NCBI RefSeq assembly: GCF_029852145.1 | Contig: NC_079969.1 | Span: 11,718,001 to 11,782,000 of the forward strand | Reading direction: 5' to 3' | Source: Microplitis mediator | Taxonomy: Eukaryota > Arthropoda > Insecta > Hymenoptera > Braconidae | Length of the DNA: 64,000 nt | Shown here: positions 12,086 to 24,800 of the stretch, one piece after another | Numbering within the stretch: position 1 is the stretch's first letter | Layout of the letters: the number at the start of each line of letters is the position of its first letter | Translations under genes and position numbers: made by a program | Notes under the pieces: model-generated | Seen by the model: the letters and a program-made list of their open reading frames with translations, nothing else | The model's database searches: none | What the model was told of the DNA's origin: nothing

Positions 12086-12850
12086 TAATCTAAATTCCAA
12101 AAATTCGTTTAGTACTGCAGACCCTTACTATATCAGCAATTTTAATTTCATAACCATTAATATTTTTGTTAACGTTAGATCGTTTAATAAGTGTTTGTTT
12201 CCAATGGGCATCTAAATACTAAATATATCCTGTATTTTTATTTATTATTATGTTAGTTAAAATTCGTATGATTCTCAGAATTTTGATCACTTATAATTAT
12301 GTATGCATATGATAAACGTCTGTCGGCAATGAATACAAAGAATTGTCCTGACAATAAAAACAAAACTTTCTTTTATTTCTCTATCTTACGACTAATAACA
12401 GATTGATGGGTTTCAATAGTATATGCTTGTATGTTATATTATTTTTAATGATAACGTAAAATAACAGCTCAGATAACATCAGAAAAATAATGCCTCGCTG
12501 ACTTGAAAATAAAAAAGTTGTAATATATTAGTTTTGTGTGAACTTATTATATTATATTAAATATCATATGCGTGAATGATGTAATATTTTTTTTTAATTT
12601 CTTATCGACTGTACGCAATGATATGTTAAATAAAAATGGTTGGAATTCATTAAAGATATTTTAACAGAAATAAATAGAAGCGCGGGCAAAATAAGGGCGA
12701 TACTCATAAAAACTGCACATTTTTTTATCCCCATCACACTAAAGTTTTTACTTTATGTTAAAAAATGTGGGACTAATATTTCATTTTTGGGCAAAGTGGA
12801 ATACTCGCAAAAGAAGAAAAAAATATTTTTCACGTTTCTGAAAAAAAAAA
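12086..12850. other. no feature recognised
   Basis: A+T-rich sequence without a credible ORF or repeat partner. Confidence 0.25.
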
Positions 12851-12854
12851 AAAT

Positions 12855-13540
12855 CTCGAAAACGATTGACCCTGCGGGCCAGTCCCAAAACTCTCCGCTG
12901 TTTTTTGTCCTTGAGCTCTTCGAGCTCGAACATACTTATCCATGCATTGTTTTTTTCGAGCTTGAAGAGCTCGAAAAAATTTCTGTTTTGCCTTGATCTA
13001 CGAATATTCAAAAAAACAAATAATAATTTTAAAAAATCAGATTTAGTGTAACTTTGAATTTTTCGTCATCGATATCTCTTGAACTAATCAATCGATTTTA
13101 ATATCCAATGTGGCATTCGCACAGTTCTTCAGCCTTGAATGATTAAACAATTTAAGAAATAACCAGTTTTTAATAATTTTAATCTTATTCATAAAATTCT
13201 TTTTTAACTTCACGCCATGAAAATCAACGATTTTTGGAAAATTCGAAAAGTTATTATTTTCACTCCAATTTTTGAAAGTCGAGTTTTCATCAGGTGTCAA
13301 CGTTATAAAATCCTGAATATTTTTAGAGTGATTTCCGAGTATCTGTGTGTATGCATGTGTGTGTAAACTCTCGATAACTTTTCAACTAATTAACCAATTT
13401 GAATGAATCATACGACAATCGAAAAAGCTTGTTAGCCATCAATTTCCCTGTGAATTTTAGATTATTGGATTAAAGTGGCTCTGAGATAATTAAGAAATAC
13501 GAAAAATAAATTTTACATCATTTACCTCCCTTAGATAGTT
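12855..13540. mobile_element. degenerate family A fragments
   Basis: 12855-13195 has the left-end signature (GACCCTGCGGGCCAG, GAGCTC palindromes). 13195-13540 carries the other end in inverted orientation (AACTTCACGCCATGAAAATC, and then the ATCAGGTGTCAACGTT tract). Both are strongly diverged. Confidence 0.55.
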
Positions 13541-13825
13541 TAAACGTTAATGATCATGAACTCTACGAGGTTAATAATAATAAAAATTTTAAAATTAAAT
13601 TTATTTTTTTCCTCGATGTATGAGCCAGGTCTAGCAACCAGGACCGGCCCAGTGTTATCATTCCAGACTTCTATCAAGGCGAGGCCAAGGCTGGCTTACA
13701 AGCTTGGCCCAAGATTCTACATACTTGAGCCAAGCCTGGGCCCGTCGTACTTTCCTCTCTGGGTGTATGTTGTTTATTGTCCTCGGTTTGTTATTTTAGA
13801 AAATCATATCAACAAATCAAACAAC
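13541..13825. other. no gene; GC-richer fragment
   Basis: 13620-13760 is GC-richer with repeated AGGCCAAGGCTGG/TTGGCCCAAG-like words. It is probably an eroded repeat. Confidence 0.3.
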
Positions 13826-13859
13826 AAAGCTCGAAGAGCGCAAAAATGTATTCACAACA

Positions 13860-14802
13860 ACCCGACTAGAATTCCTTCCTGATTTGCCTGAAGTACCATA
13901 AGGACCTTATCAGGTTAATATAAGGTTTGCCTTATTAGGGCAAACCTGACAAGTTCCTTGTCAGGACCTCATCGGGATATCCCTATTCAGAAAAAAGTTA
14001 TTTACCATCAGGATATCCCTATTCAAAAAAAAAGTTATTTGCCATCGGGTCAGCCTGACGAATTCCTGATCAGGACCTCGTCAGGATATCTCTATTTAAG
14101 AAAAAGTCATTTGCCATCGGGTCAACCTGACGAGTTCCTGATCAGGACCTTATCTGGATATCCTTATTCAAAAAAAAGTTATCCCATCCCTTTAAATATT
14201 TCATTTACAGGCTACAAATTTAATAAAGTACAAAAGAATATTATATAAAAATCACGTCAATCATTGTAGCACAGATTTTTTACTTCTTTATCAGTTATTC
14301 TTTGACATCATAATGAATATTATATTTACACTTTCAAGATCACATGTGTATGTCAGCCCAGTGGATAGCATCGAGGACTTTGAATCGAAAGGACGCAGGT
14401 TCGAGCCCAGCAGTTTTCGGGATTTTTTCATCAATAAAAAAGATGTTTACTTTCTCTAATTAATGCTCTCAATACAATAGATAACATTCTCGATCAAATT
14501 AAAATTCTTTCATTTTTTTTTTTGCAATTTAATATTTTTTAAAAATAATTACTAATAAGGTAATCCTGATAAGGATATGATAAGGATATCCTGGTAAGGA
14601 CCTGATAAGGCAATCCTGATAAGGACGTGATGAAGATATCCTGGTAAGGTCCTGATAAGGCAATCCCGATAAGGACCTCATGGGTCTTAAGCGTTACATC
14701 CATATCAGGATCCTCGTCAGGATACCCTGATCGGGACCTTATTTGAAATAAGGTTAACCCGATAAGGACCTCGTCAGGCCCTTATGAAAAATTCTAGTTG
14801 GG
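13860..14802. mobile_element. CCCGACTAGAATT-TIR element inserted in a family A copy
   Basis: Begins CCCGACTAGAATTCCTTCCT and ends AAAATTCTAGTTGGGA. Flanks (GAGCGCAAAAATGTATTCAC on the left, TTGAAAACAGCGG on the right) are the two halves of a family A end. The interior has tandem units of about 57 bp built on CCTGATCAGGACCTCGTCAG on the left and CCTGATAAGGACC on the right. It also contains a tRNA-Gln-like segment. Confidence 0.65.
14343..14425 (+). repeat. tRNA-Gln-derived SINE-like head
   Basis: A-box-like CAGCCCAGTGGATAGCATCG and B-box GGTTCGAGCCC flank an anticodon-arm sequence GGACTTTGAATC, identical to the usual tRNA-Gln(TTG) arm. The acceptor stem does not pair, so it is not a functional tRNA. 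A second copy lies at 15645-15735. Confidence 0.55.
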
Positions 14803-14925
14803 AATGTATTGGAGTTCAAAAAGCTTGAAAACAGCGGAAAGTTTTGGGGCTGAGCTTGATCAGCGGGAATTTTTAGGGTTGGACCACAGGGTGAGCCGTT
14901 TTTCAGATTTCTTTTCGATTAAAAT
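14803..14925. repeat. family A end fragment
   Basis: GAAAACAGCGGAAAGTTTTGGGGC followed by GTGAGCCGTTTTTCAGATTT is the end of a family A copy. Its other part lies before 13860. Confidence 0.55.
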
Positions 14926-14999
14926 AAGTTTGAATATTTATAATAATTCGAAGCATATTAAATCTTTCGACTCAGCTAGGTAGATTCTGGGAGCAAAAA

Positions 15000-15480
15000 T
15001 ATTTTTTCATGATACCAGCATCGAAACTTGAAATTTCAGTGTCTCTATAGCCTGTCGAAACAACTTAATTTCAAGCCGATGCTGCAAATAACTGCTAGCG
15101 AATTCGTAATTCAAAAATACCTTCATACGGCGGGCAGAAACAATTGTGTTTGTTCCCTTGGGAAGAAACACAATTGTTTCTGCTCGGTGTCAGTTATAAT
15201 TAATGTTTATTTGCAGCCTTATTACTCTCATTTGTTTACTTGTCACTTGAGTTTACTCATTTCATTTTTTAAGTGAAAGTTTTAATTAACCAAATAAAAT
15301 TATTGAAAAATGAGTGAAAATAATATTTTTGTCTTATTTACTATTTAATAAGTGACTCTAAATCACATATTTCTTATTCTCTAAGAGTTCTCTGCATCAT
15401 CGGCTTGAAATTAACTTGTTTATAACTGGCTGCTGACACTGAATCTTGAAGTTCCGATGCAAGTAATCATGAAAAATATA
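15000..15480. mobile_element. nested hairpin element
   Basis: Outer arms: CATCGAAACTTGAAATTTCAG pairs with the segment ending GAAGTTCCGATGCAAG. The inner 15131-15190 hairpin, GCAGAAACAATTGTG...CACAATTGTTTCTGC, is nearly perfect. No gene. Confidence 0.55.
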
Positions 15481-15486
15481 GTGTGT

Positions 15487-15592
15487 GACTAAGGATAAAA
15501 CATGATTTCAGACTGCGGGTGATGTCAGCCAACCTCACCCTAGTCTGAAATCGTCTTGTTTCATCCCTTGTCACAATATACTATATAAACTT
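15487..15592. mobile_element. short hairpin MITE
   Basis: About 105 bp. GATTTCAGACTGCGGGTGA pairs with CACCCTAGTCTGAAATCG. The ends GTGACTAAGGATAAA / TTTCATCCCTTGTCAC are related to 25545-25680. Confidence 0.6.
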
Positions 15593-15644
15593 CAAGTCAT
15601 TCTTCGGTATCATAATAAATATAATATTTACACTCACGCGATCG

Positions 15645-15735
15645 CATACGTGGGTCAGGGCAGTGGATAGTATCAAAGACTTTGAATCGAAAAGATGCAG
15701 ATTCGAGCCCAGCAGTAATCGGGATTTTTTCATCA
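15645..15735 (+). repeat. second tRNA-Gln-like SINE head
   Basis: Resembles 14343-14425: GGCAGTGGATAGTATC, then AGACTTTGAATCG and ATTCGAGCCCAGCAG. Box B is mutated at its start (GATTCGAGCCC). Confidence 0.5.
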
Positions 15736-15839
15736 ATTAAATTCATATATAATTCCTTTAAGTAACGCTTCTAATACAATAGATTACATTTCGGATCTAA
15801 TTAAAAATATTTTATTGTTTTTTGCAATTTTTTTTTTTT

Positions 15840-16016
15840 TTTTAATAGGGATCGTACGTTCGGCAATACGTAGGTCGTAATACCCAATTGGGAACCTATA
15901 GGGATTGTCCGGTCGGGGCCCTAGTACGTTTCTGTGTTACATCCCAATGTAGGGTCCCCATTGGGCATAACCCAGTTGGGTCCCAAGTGGATGCACTTAA
16001 AAATTTCTAGTTGGGT
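15840..16016. repeat. CCAATTGGG-rich repeat ending TTTCTAGTTGGGTA
   Basis: Contains ACCCAATTGGGAACC and ACCCAGTTGGGTCCC palindromes. The right end AAATTTCTAGTTGGG resembles the right TIR of the 13860-14802 element. Its left end was not found. Confidence 0.4.
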
Positions 16017-16019
16017 ATA

Positions 16020-16315
16020 CAGTGAATTTATTTTATATAGAATCATAAATAAACAGAATTTTGTCGTTCTTTTCTGTTAATTAATTATGTGATACCACGA
16101 AATTTTAAGTATTCTTTATGAAAATAAATTATTTAATCTACAATTTTTATGTATGTACATTTTATCTCGATTTTAGTGTACTGGTCGTTAGTCTTATAGC
16201 GAGGTTTCGGCGCAAAACTTTTATTGGGTTGTTGGTGGGGGAAGCGTTCCGAGCGAATTTGAACAAATTGAGGGAAGAGTCTTATAACGCGTAGTCTTAT
16301 AACGAGGTCCTACTG
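16020..16315. mobile_element. pogo/Tc1-mariner-like MITE, copy 1
   Basis: TA-CAGTG at the left and AACGAGGTCCTACTG-TA at the right, with TA on both sides. It is the inverted partner of 18843-19120. Superfamily inferred from the CAGTA ends and TA target. Confidence 0.65.
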
Positions 16316-16381
16316 TATATAAAAATATATGTCTCATATATGCAGATTGCGACCTGGATATATCCGGATATATATTTTTTC

Positions 16382-16600
16382 GTATAGACATGTTGGCCAC
16401 AAGACGGAAATTGAAAGAAACACATGCAAAAATTACTATGGTAAAATTGACAACAATTATATCGCAAATTACTGTGATCATTGTAAATTTTATTATGATC
16501 ATAGAAATTTTGCATGTATTTATTTCACTTTCTGTCTGGTGGCCAATATGGTCCGGCTTTACTATGACACCATAGCATTTCAAACAAGAATAATTTCTCT
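16382..16600. mobile_element. hairpin MITE, CATAGTAAAGCCGG type, copy 2
   Basis: Diverged relative of 11846-12085: GACATGTTGGCCACAAGACG pairs with CTGTCTGGTGGCCAATATGG, followed by the same tail CATAGCATTTCAAACAAGAA. Confidence 0.6.
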
Positions 16601-16603
16601 GTG

Positions 16604-16762
16604 TACTCTCTAAAACTGAATTAGTGAGAATTGGTGAATATTTACTAATCCGGAGTGATAGTCGTACCACTTACTCCAAAAAGTGATACGACTATAACTC
16701 TGGATTATTAATCAATATTTATTATTCGCTAGTGAAAATCGCTTATTAACTTTTAGAGAGTA
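16604..16762. mobile_element. CTCTCTAAAA-TIR MITE with TA target
   Basis: TA-CTCTCTAAAA at the left and TTTTAGAGAG-TA at the right. The inner arms GATAGTCGTACCAC / GTGATACGACTATAA pair. A related end is at 52050-52070. Confidence 0.7.
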
Positions 16763-16801
16763 GTAAGAAAGAAGAATTTTAAAATTGAACATAGATGATA
16801 T

Positions 16802-16967
16802 AACGGAGAGAAATGTCAAGTAAATATTCCTATGCAGCATAGTAATGGTTACATTACTTTATAGTTTATATAAGCAGTCACATGAGAACGGCGTGACACA
16901 AACTAAAGAGTAATGTAACCATTACTATGCTACATAGGGATATTTACTTGACATTTCTTTCCGTGTA
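16802..16967. mobile_element. hairpin MITE, GGAGAGAAATGTCAAG ends
   Basis: GAAATGTCAAGTAAATATTC...AGTAATGGTTACATTACT at the left pairs almost perfectly with the right arm ending GACATTTCTTTCCGTGT. No ORF. Confidence 0.75.
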
Positions 16968-17652
16968 AATGAAAAAAATTTATGTTTTATAATTGGCACA
17001 GCCACGGAAAGTTCAATAAAATTATAAATCGTAAATATTATAACTCGCCTTTTTTTTAATTTTTTATTTTTCACAGCAAGAATTTTTAGTCAATTATAAA
17101 GATGCACTATAAAAACTATTCGTTTTAGATTATCAATTAAAAGTTGTTTCGAATATTTTTCTGGTTTTTCTAAGATAATTTTTATAAAATTCAAAGATAC
17201 TTGATTGGATGATACAGCTCCGGATGCTGGATATTTACCATTCATGAATCAATACCCGCCCAAAGGCGGGTTTAAATTTCTTAGCCACACCTTCTTTCTA
17301 TTATATCTCACTTAAACATTATATCTGATTTCCAGTCAAGCGAAACACTCAAATACAGTAGTTCCGTCCTCTCATCACGAGAGAGAAAAACTTGTTACAA
17401 ACAAATTTTATAATTGATCTGGTGAATTACCACAAACAGTTTACTTTATTTTGTGTCTTATGTAAACTATTTTACGCCAACCTAGACCTTGGATAAGTTA
17501 ATATCATAAATTTTCTATAAGTAATATCAATCTTTTCGAAATGATAAAAAGATAAAACTATTGCTAACAATTAAATACAATGTTTTTTCACGTTACTATT
17601 GTAATCTTATAAGTTGTATTTGAACATAAATTAATAAATTAAGTGTTAAAAA
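16968..17652 (+). promoter_or_regulatory. biniou 5' flank / 5' UTR
   Basis: This stretch contains no recognisable repeat, unlike the MITE cluster before it. It holds two plausible splice acceptors (ending at 17076 and 17335) and an in-frame stop immediately before the ATG. It is probably 5' UTR and/or promoter. No clear TATA box was identified. Confidence 0.4.
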
Positions 17653-18808
17653 ATGAAGAATGAAGCAGAAGTGTCATCTTTACACGTGCATAATCATAAT
17701 TTAATAGAATCTTCAACAAACCCTCATGTGATAAATTCGCGAAGTCAATCAAGTGTTATCTCAAATTTATCTCAAAGTGAAAGTATACTAGTATCAAATT
17801 TAACAGCAGAGCCGGTAAGGAAATCTGGTGCACGTAGACAAGAAAAACCTCCTTATTCTTACATAGCCTTAATAGTGATGGCAATCCAATCTAGTCCAGA
17901 TAAGCGATTGACTTTATCTGAAATATACACTTTTCTTCAACAACGATTTCCGTTTTTCCGTGGAACATATCAAGGTTGGAAAAATTCAGTGCGACACAAT
18001 CTGAGCCTCAACGAGTGTTTTGTTAAGTTACCAAAGGGATTGGGAAGACCAGGTAAGGGCCATTATTGGACTATCGATCCAGCAAGCGAATACATGTTTG
18101 AGGAAGGAAGTTTTCGTCGTAGACCAAGAGGTTTTAGAAGGAAATGCCAAGCATTAAAACCTCAATACAGTCAGTATTTTTCTGGAACTGGCGGAGTTGG
18201 TATTGGAACAAATATCCAGCCTCCTGGTTACGACAATTTGACTGGGACAATAGAATATTCAAATGGTTATCCAAATCAATATCAAAATTATCAAGAATAT
18301 GCAATGTACGGGCCGTCTTCTGGATCGGTTACGGATTGGACGTATCCAGAATATAAACCAGCTCCACCAATAGCAGAGGTGACTTATAAAACGACTGAAG
18401 TCACTTACAAAACCGGAGATAGTTCTCTGTATCGAAACGGCGAGATTGCATTGAAAAATGAACCTTATTCGAGAAATCAAGATCCAATTATTACTTATAG
18501 ACCTAATGAAATATCTTTTCAACACAAAGATCATCCTCAACATCAGCAAAACCAAGATATCACTTACAAAACAGAAAATGAACACCAAAGTTTAGTTAGT
18601 TGTAATTACAAAACTGGTGAAAATACTACGATTCATCAACAATCACAATGCATACCTTCTGAAGATTATCACATTGGTTATGGATTCACCGGAAATCCAG
18701 GCAATATTGCTTCATTAAGAGGTCTTCAAGGACAATCAAATTCATTAAGTTCTATTGGAAACATCAATAATTCACATGGGGAATCTCAAAATTCTGTAGC
18801 CGAACATG
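17653..18808 (+). CDS. bin: biniou coding exon 1 (forkhead domain)
   Basis: Carries residues 1-385 plus the first base of codon 386, including the whole DNA-binding domain in one exon. The donor is catg/gtaaat at 18809. It is bracketed by inverted copies of one pogo-like MITE (16020-16315 and 18843-19120). The second copy begins only 35 bases into the intron, and its TAG supplies the stop codon read if the intron is retained. Confidence 0.93.
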
Positions 18809-21800
18809 GTAAATATATTTTTCATTACAATCAAATACCTTAGGACCTCGTTATAAGACTACGCGCTATAAGACTCTTCCCCTCAATTTGTTGAAACTCG
18901 CTCGGAACGCTTCCCCCATCTACAACTCAATAAAAGTTTTGCGCCAAAACCTCGTTATAAGACTAACGAGCGGTACGACTAAAATCAAGATAAAATTTAC
19001 ATACGTAAAGATTTTAGATCATAAAGAATACTTAAAATTTCGTGGTATCACATAATTAATTAACTGAAAAGAACGACAAAATTCTGTTTATTTATGATTA
19101 TAGATAAGATAGATTTACTGTATAATAGAGTAGAGTTGAACCGAATGCATAAATAAAACGCAAAACGGCGATAGTCTTATAGCGAGGTTTGGGCGCAAAC
19201 GTTGTTAATCACAATAGTGGGGCTATCTCAATTCTAATAATTTTTTCCCCTACAGCCCCGAGATAGTCTTATAACGAGGCCCTACTGTATTTAATAAAGC
19301 TCTCGACTACCAAGAAATATTAAAAATATAAAGTTCTCACAATAAGTTAATGCTTTTCCAATGATCAATGTTTTCAGTTAAACAAAAATTTTTTTTTTTA
19401 TTTGAAAATTTTGTTCTTTTTACAATGTGGTGTTTTTTTTTACTATACTATAGTTAATTTCATGGAACTAAGTATCTGTCACCTTTTAATGATGATTTTG
19501 TGTAAACATAACTCAGTACAAATGACGACAGATTCTGAACAGAAATTTTTCTATATTTTCTTTAGTAACCGTCAATGATTCTTTGAGCAATGTACTTAGA
19601 TTAACATATTCTGTCCATATATAATTGTTTCGAATATCAATTGAAAGATCGATGAATATTGAGAACAAAAATAGAAAAAATTTTATACAACCCAGATGAT
19701 ATTGTTCTCTTCTATAGCTATAGAGAGAGTATTCACGAGGAAAAAATATAGGGAACTTTTACTTAAACATATAAGTTAAAATACTTAAATTCATATTGTA
19801 AACTTGAAGCGTTATTAAAATAGTGTAATTTTTACTATCTTGAGAATTTGATTTTTATTTATATTTAATGATTTTTATTATATCAATATGTCGGTAAACA
19901 TAAGCTGCATTAGTAAACTTGACTATATGTTTAGTGAAATTTACTATCCATCAATATATTAGTATATATTTTACTATCCAGTATAGTAAATTTTTTACTA
20001 TATATTAGAACGGAGTTAAATAAAATAAAATTTTTATTAGTTTTTAGGATTTTTATCATTAATATTGTTATTATTTATGGAACGTGTATTGTGTGTTGGT
20101 GTAAATTTTGATACTTAAAAATCACTTGACTTGACCGACATTCGAACCCTGATCTCCCGCGTGCGAATCGTGCACTGAGAGAACAATTTATTTGGGCCAA
20201 ATAAATAGATTTATTTGACTGAACAAAATAATTTATTTTATTCAAATATATATTTGTTTGTAGCTAACAAATGGCGCTACAGTGCCACCATTCAAATACA
20301 GACTTGTTAACGATAAACAAATCGTTATTTCATTCAAATGAACCATATCTTTGTCTCAAATCAGTATTGATTGGGTCCATTCAAATATGGGATATATATG
20401 CCTAAAACAAATTTTATTTGGCTCAAATAAATTGTTCTCTCAGTGTGTCTTCAGTCTGCCGGCCTGATTCTCCTTTAAATGAACGTTTCTGAACTAGCAA
20501 TAGATATTCGTATATGCTGTCTCTACCTATTGTTAATTTTATCGACTTGGTTTAGAAAAATTACGAACCGTTTAGTAATTTATGAGTTGCTGTATAACAC
20601 CTAATATTATGTTATTTATCTGATTTACAGAAATTACTATACAGATCGTAACTCTTTCATATTGTATAGTATTTAATACATACTTTTAGTTAATACGTAA
20701 TAACAGCAAATACATACCATTTTGAAATAAGGCTAGTTATAAAAAATTTTTTTTTCAATTGGAAAAAAAAAAATATAAATCGAAAAAACATCACTTTGAA
20801 AAAATTTGAGGATCTGCAGAAAATGTCAAAGTTTTATATAAAAAAAAAAATCAAAAATCAGAAATGGTAAACATCGAAAAATTTTTGATTTGTTCTAAAA
20901 ATCTACAAAAAAAACAATGAAGATAGGTTGCAATAATTTTTTTATATTTTTTTTCAAAAAGAACATTTAAAAACAAAAATTTTGAAAAAAAAAAAACGTC
21001 CCAATCAGTCGAATTTTGAAAAAATTATAGCTATTTAAAATAAAAAAAGCCATTTTTTTCAAAAATTTATAACTTTTTTTCGGTTGGGTGAAAAAATTAT
21101 CAGAAACGTTTTTGATGGGGTAGAAAAAGAGAAAAAATTTTCAGCCAAATCTAAAGGAGTCGGGTTCAAAAGTGGTCGATTTGACGTGGAATGCCCCATA
21201 TATATTCACGACTAACCTTATCTTTAAAAAAAATATATACCTAACACAGAGAAAACGAATTTCTTGGCGAAAAAAATTTTTACCGATCCCAAGAAATTTT
21301 TTTCATCACAAATTGAAAACAAAAATTTTCTTGGGGCGGGAAAAAATTTTTTCGGAACAAGAAAAATTTGTTGAGTCAAGAAAATATTTCTTGCACCAAG
21401 AAATCCTTTTTTTTCTGTGCACAATTATATTTATACGAATTCGAAAAAATCTACGTTTTTTTATTTTTCAAGGACACACTTCCAAAAGTTTCAGAAGGGT
21501 AAAAAAAACGCCTGTTAAAATTAATGTTCTTAATATTAACATTAAGTACTTCCTGATTACAATTTTCCATTTCCTATTTAAATAATGTGTACTGAGAGAA
21601 AAAAAATTAAATTCAATTAAGCTTGTTTATTTGAGTCATAATACTAAAAACAAAAACAAAATTTACCACATCGAAGTACAATATTTCTTATTTTTATAAC
21701 GATTGCTTCAATCTACCCATAAATTTCTACAGACAGTGTATTTTTAATATGATTAAAAATATATTTTCTTGGCACTATTCAAGTAAACTCATACTTAAAT

Positions 21801-24800
21801 TAAGAACTTTTACTTGGAAATATATACTGTTTTCTCCCAGTGTGGGATACAAATTTTTTGAATTTTTGAATTTTATAACTCATCAACGATACGTAAACTG
21901 AAAAGATCAATACATATTTTTTTAGAGAATTAAGTGATCTACAAGGAAGCTTCTTATTATTTTTTGATAAATTAAATATTTGAAAAGTTATTTATACTGT
22001 GCACAGTTGTTTATAGAATTTTTACTATTTTTCCACACTTTTGGTAAAATTATCAGACTTACTACAAAATGTTATAGGACCTTTTTTGTAGATTGTTTTA
22101 TTTTCAACAAATTATACTCTACAAACTTTTCAAAATTCCTGAATAGTCTCTTTAGTTATTCTTATTCAAAAATCAATCAGTTTCAAAAGTCGTATTATGG
22201 CTGATTTTAGTTCTAATGCAAATAAATATAGAGCGTTCAAGAATTTCGAAAAGTTTGTAGAGTATAATTTGTTGGAAATAAAACAATCTACAAAAAGGGT
22301 TTTATAACATTTTGTAGTAAGTTTTAGTTTCACCAGAAATATGGAAAAATAGTAAAAATTTTATAAATTAAACTTTGACCTTGAATAATCTTTGAAATAT
22401 CGAGTTTATCAAAAAATGATAAGAGACATAAGAGCTTTCAATTCTCCCTACAAAAATATGTATTAATCTTATCGGTATACTTATTCGTTCTTAAAATTTT
22501 TTTTTCCTTTGTTTTTTAAATGGGAAATGGGAAATTGCAATCGGAAAGTATTTAATGTTGATCTTAAGAGCTCTAATTTAAACAGACATATTTTTTACCC
22601 TGCTGAAACTTTTGAAAGTGTGTCTTTAAAAAATAAAAGATAGTCAATTTTTTTTAATCAGTCTAGTATATTTATTCATTGAGGTGCTTTGTTTTGCACA
22701 AAAATTTATTTTTCTTTACTCTACCTGCACGAAATATTGTTGTATACATCAAAACAAAAATTTCTTCCATGTTTGAGCCTTAAAAACCAATTCTAACAGC
22801 AATTTTTACAATTTTGAATTTTTTCTATTTGAAAAGCATGTAAATATAATTGCTTTTTCTCAATCTAATGTTCAGCTAAAATTTATGATATCGTCTCATA
22901 ACGGAGACTAGTACGGAATTAATTGTTCTTTGAAAGTGTCAGTTATAATTTAAGGTAACTTCAGCTGTGTTACAAGTATCAACAATTAGAGTTACTTTCT
23001 TAATAAAAGTGATCTCTTCCGAATTTTATTGTGTTAACTATAGCAGGTACGATAAAAATGATAAGGACAATTTGGAAGGAAATTTAATTCTCTTCAAAAA
23101 AGATACTATGAGTCGAAACGCTTGACCTCACTGTTAACGAGATTTGATCATTTTTAAAATAAATATCTTGCTTAAAAATTATTAATTTGTTTTGAATTAT
23201 TAAAATTCATGTATCTCGTAAATAGTTGGGTTAAGCGTTTTGACTCATAGGATCTTTTTTGAAGATAATTAAATTTCCTTCCAAATTGTCCTTACCATTT
23301 TTGTCGTAAATTCAATAGTTGATTTTAAAAAGATCAATTTTATAAAGAAAATAGCTTTCATTGTTGACACACATAACACATCTGGAGTATATATATGTAT
23401 ATATTTATTAGATTTACCACTCATCATAAAATATATATATTTATAGATAAGTATATATATATATATATATATAATGAATGTTATAATTAAAACTTTTCTT
23501 TTTACAAATAAAATGTTGTCTAGCAGAGTGATAAATATTTTGAATTACTTGCATGTTTTTCCCACGTATGAGTTTATATTGAGATTGTAATCGTCAAATT
23601 AATCACGTAAGGCACTTCAATTGTATAGAACATTTTTATGCATTCTTAAAATTATATTTATGTTTCGTTTCAGCATCACTAAACTTTAGGCAAATCGTAG
23701 TTTCAGTTCGTTGTGATTTCGAAAATGCCCTTTTATAAATAAAAAACGAAAATGTAGCTTATAATCACCGATGGATTTTCTAACATATTTTGGATTAGTC
23801 AATAAATCATTTTTTCATTAAAAAATAAAAAAAATCTATTAGTCATTCTCTATCACAGTTGAAATATAAAAATATAAAATTCCAATCATTATGTTAATTA
23901 GCTATTTATTTTATAAATTGTTGTTTAATGATTTAATATTTTTTTCATAATTATTTATGAAATTCATTACTTAAATCAAAATATTCTTATTGACGAATAT
24001 CGTACAGAGTGTAGTAAAAATAAAAATAATATTTTTAAAAGGTTTGAAAAAGCATATAGGAATGAATGAAGACCTTTTTTACCACCCACAGATTTTTCAA
24101 AGTTAATGTGTCTACTTTTACGAGCGTTAAATTTTTACATTGATTCCAAAGGATACAGACAAGGTTATGATGAAGACTAGCCATCTGGAAATTTTATAGA
24201 CACTTTACGTGTAAATCCTCATTAGTCAAGAAACACAAAGCTGCCATGTACAATAGTTAGTTTGGTAAACCGTAATTTTTTACTTTAAAAAATCAATCAA
24301 ACTTCAAACTACTTTAAAGTTTTCTCTTTAATATTAAAATTGTTTTATTTAAAATTCGAATTTCATCTCATAATACGCCTCGTTTTTTTTTTCGACATAT
24401 CCTCCGAAATAAAGTTTTGAAATTAATTGTAATCGTTTGCTAATGGTTCTTATTTGGTGGTCGACTTATAGTTTATTCAATCCCTTATTATTTCTCTCAG
24501 TCGTTCTTGTTTAACACACCAGTAACTTAAAAAGTTTCTTAGCACTTTACGTATATGTATTAATGAAGCGGAAGAACGTTGTCTCTCCGACGGAAAATGA
24601 CAGCGACTATTAACCTACATGACATACCCGTCAGTTTATTGAATTTAAATCTCATATTCTTTTTCTTAAGTCACTCGTTATAACTTCTAATATGTTAACA
24701 CGTGTTGAAGCTTTAAAAATTTAGCTAGTTTTTATATTTCTATTAATTGATATATTATAATTTATATACCTCATACACTGTATAAAAAATTTGCGGAGGG

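Noticed and set aside
13958..14248. 96-residue frame with repeated IPIQKK-like units
   Set aside because: The repeats are the tandem DNA units of the CCCGACTAG element.
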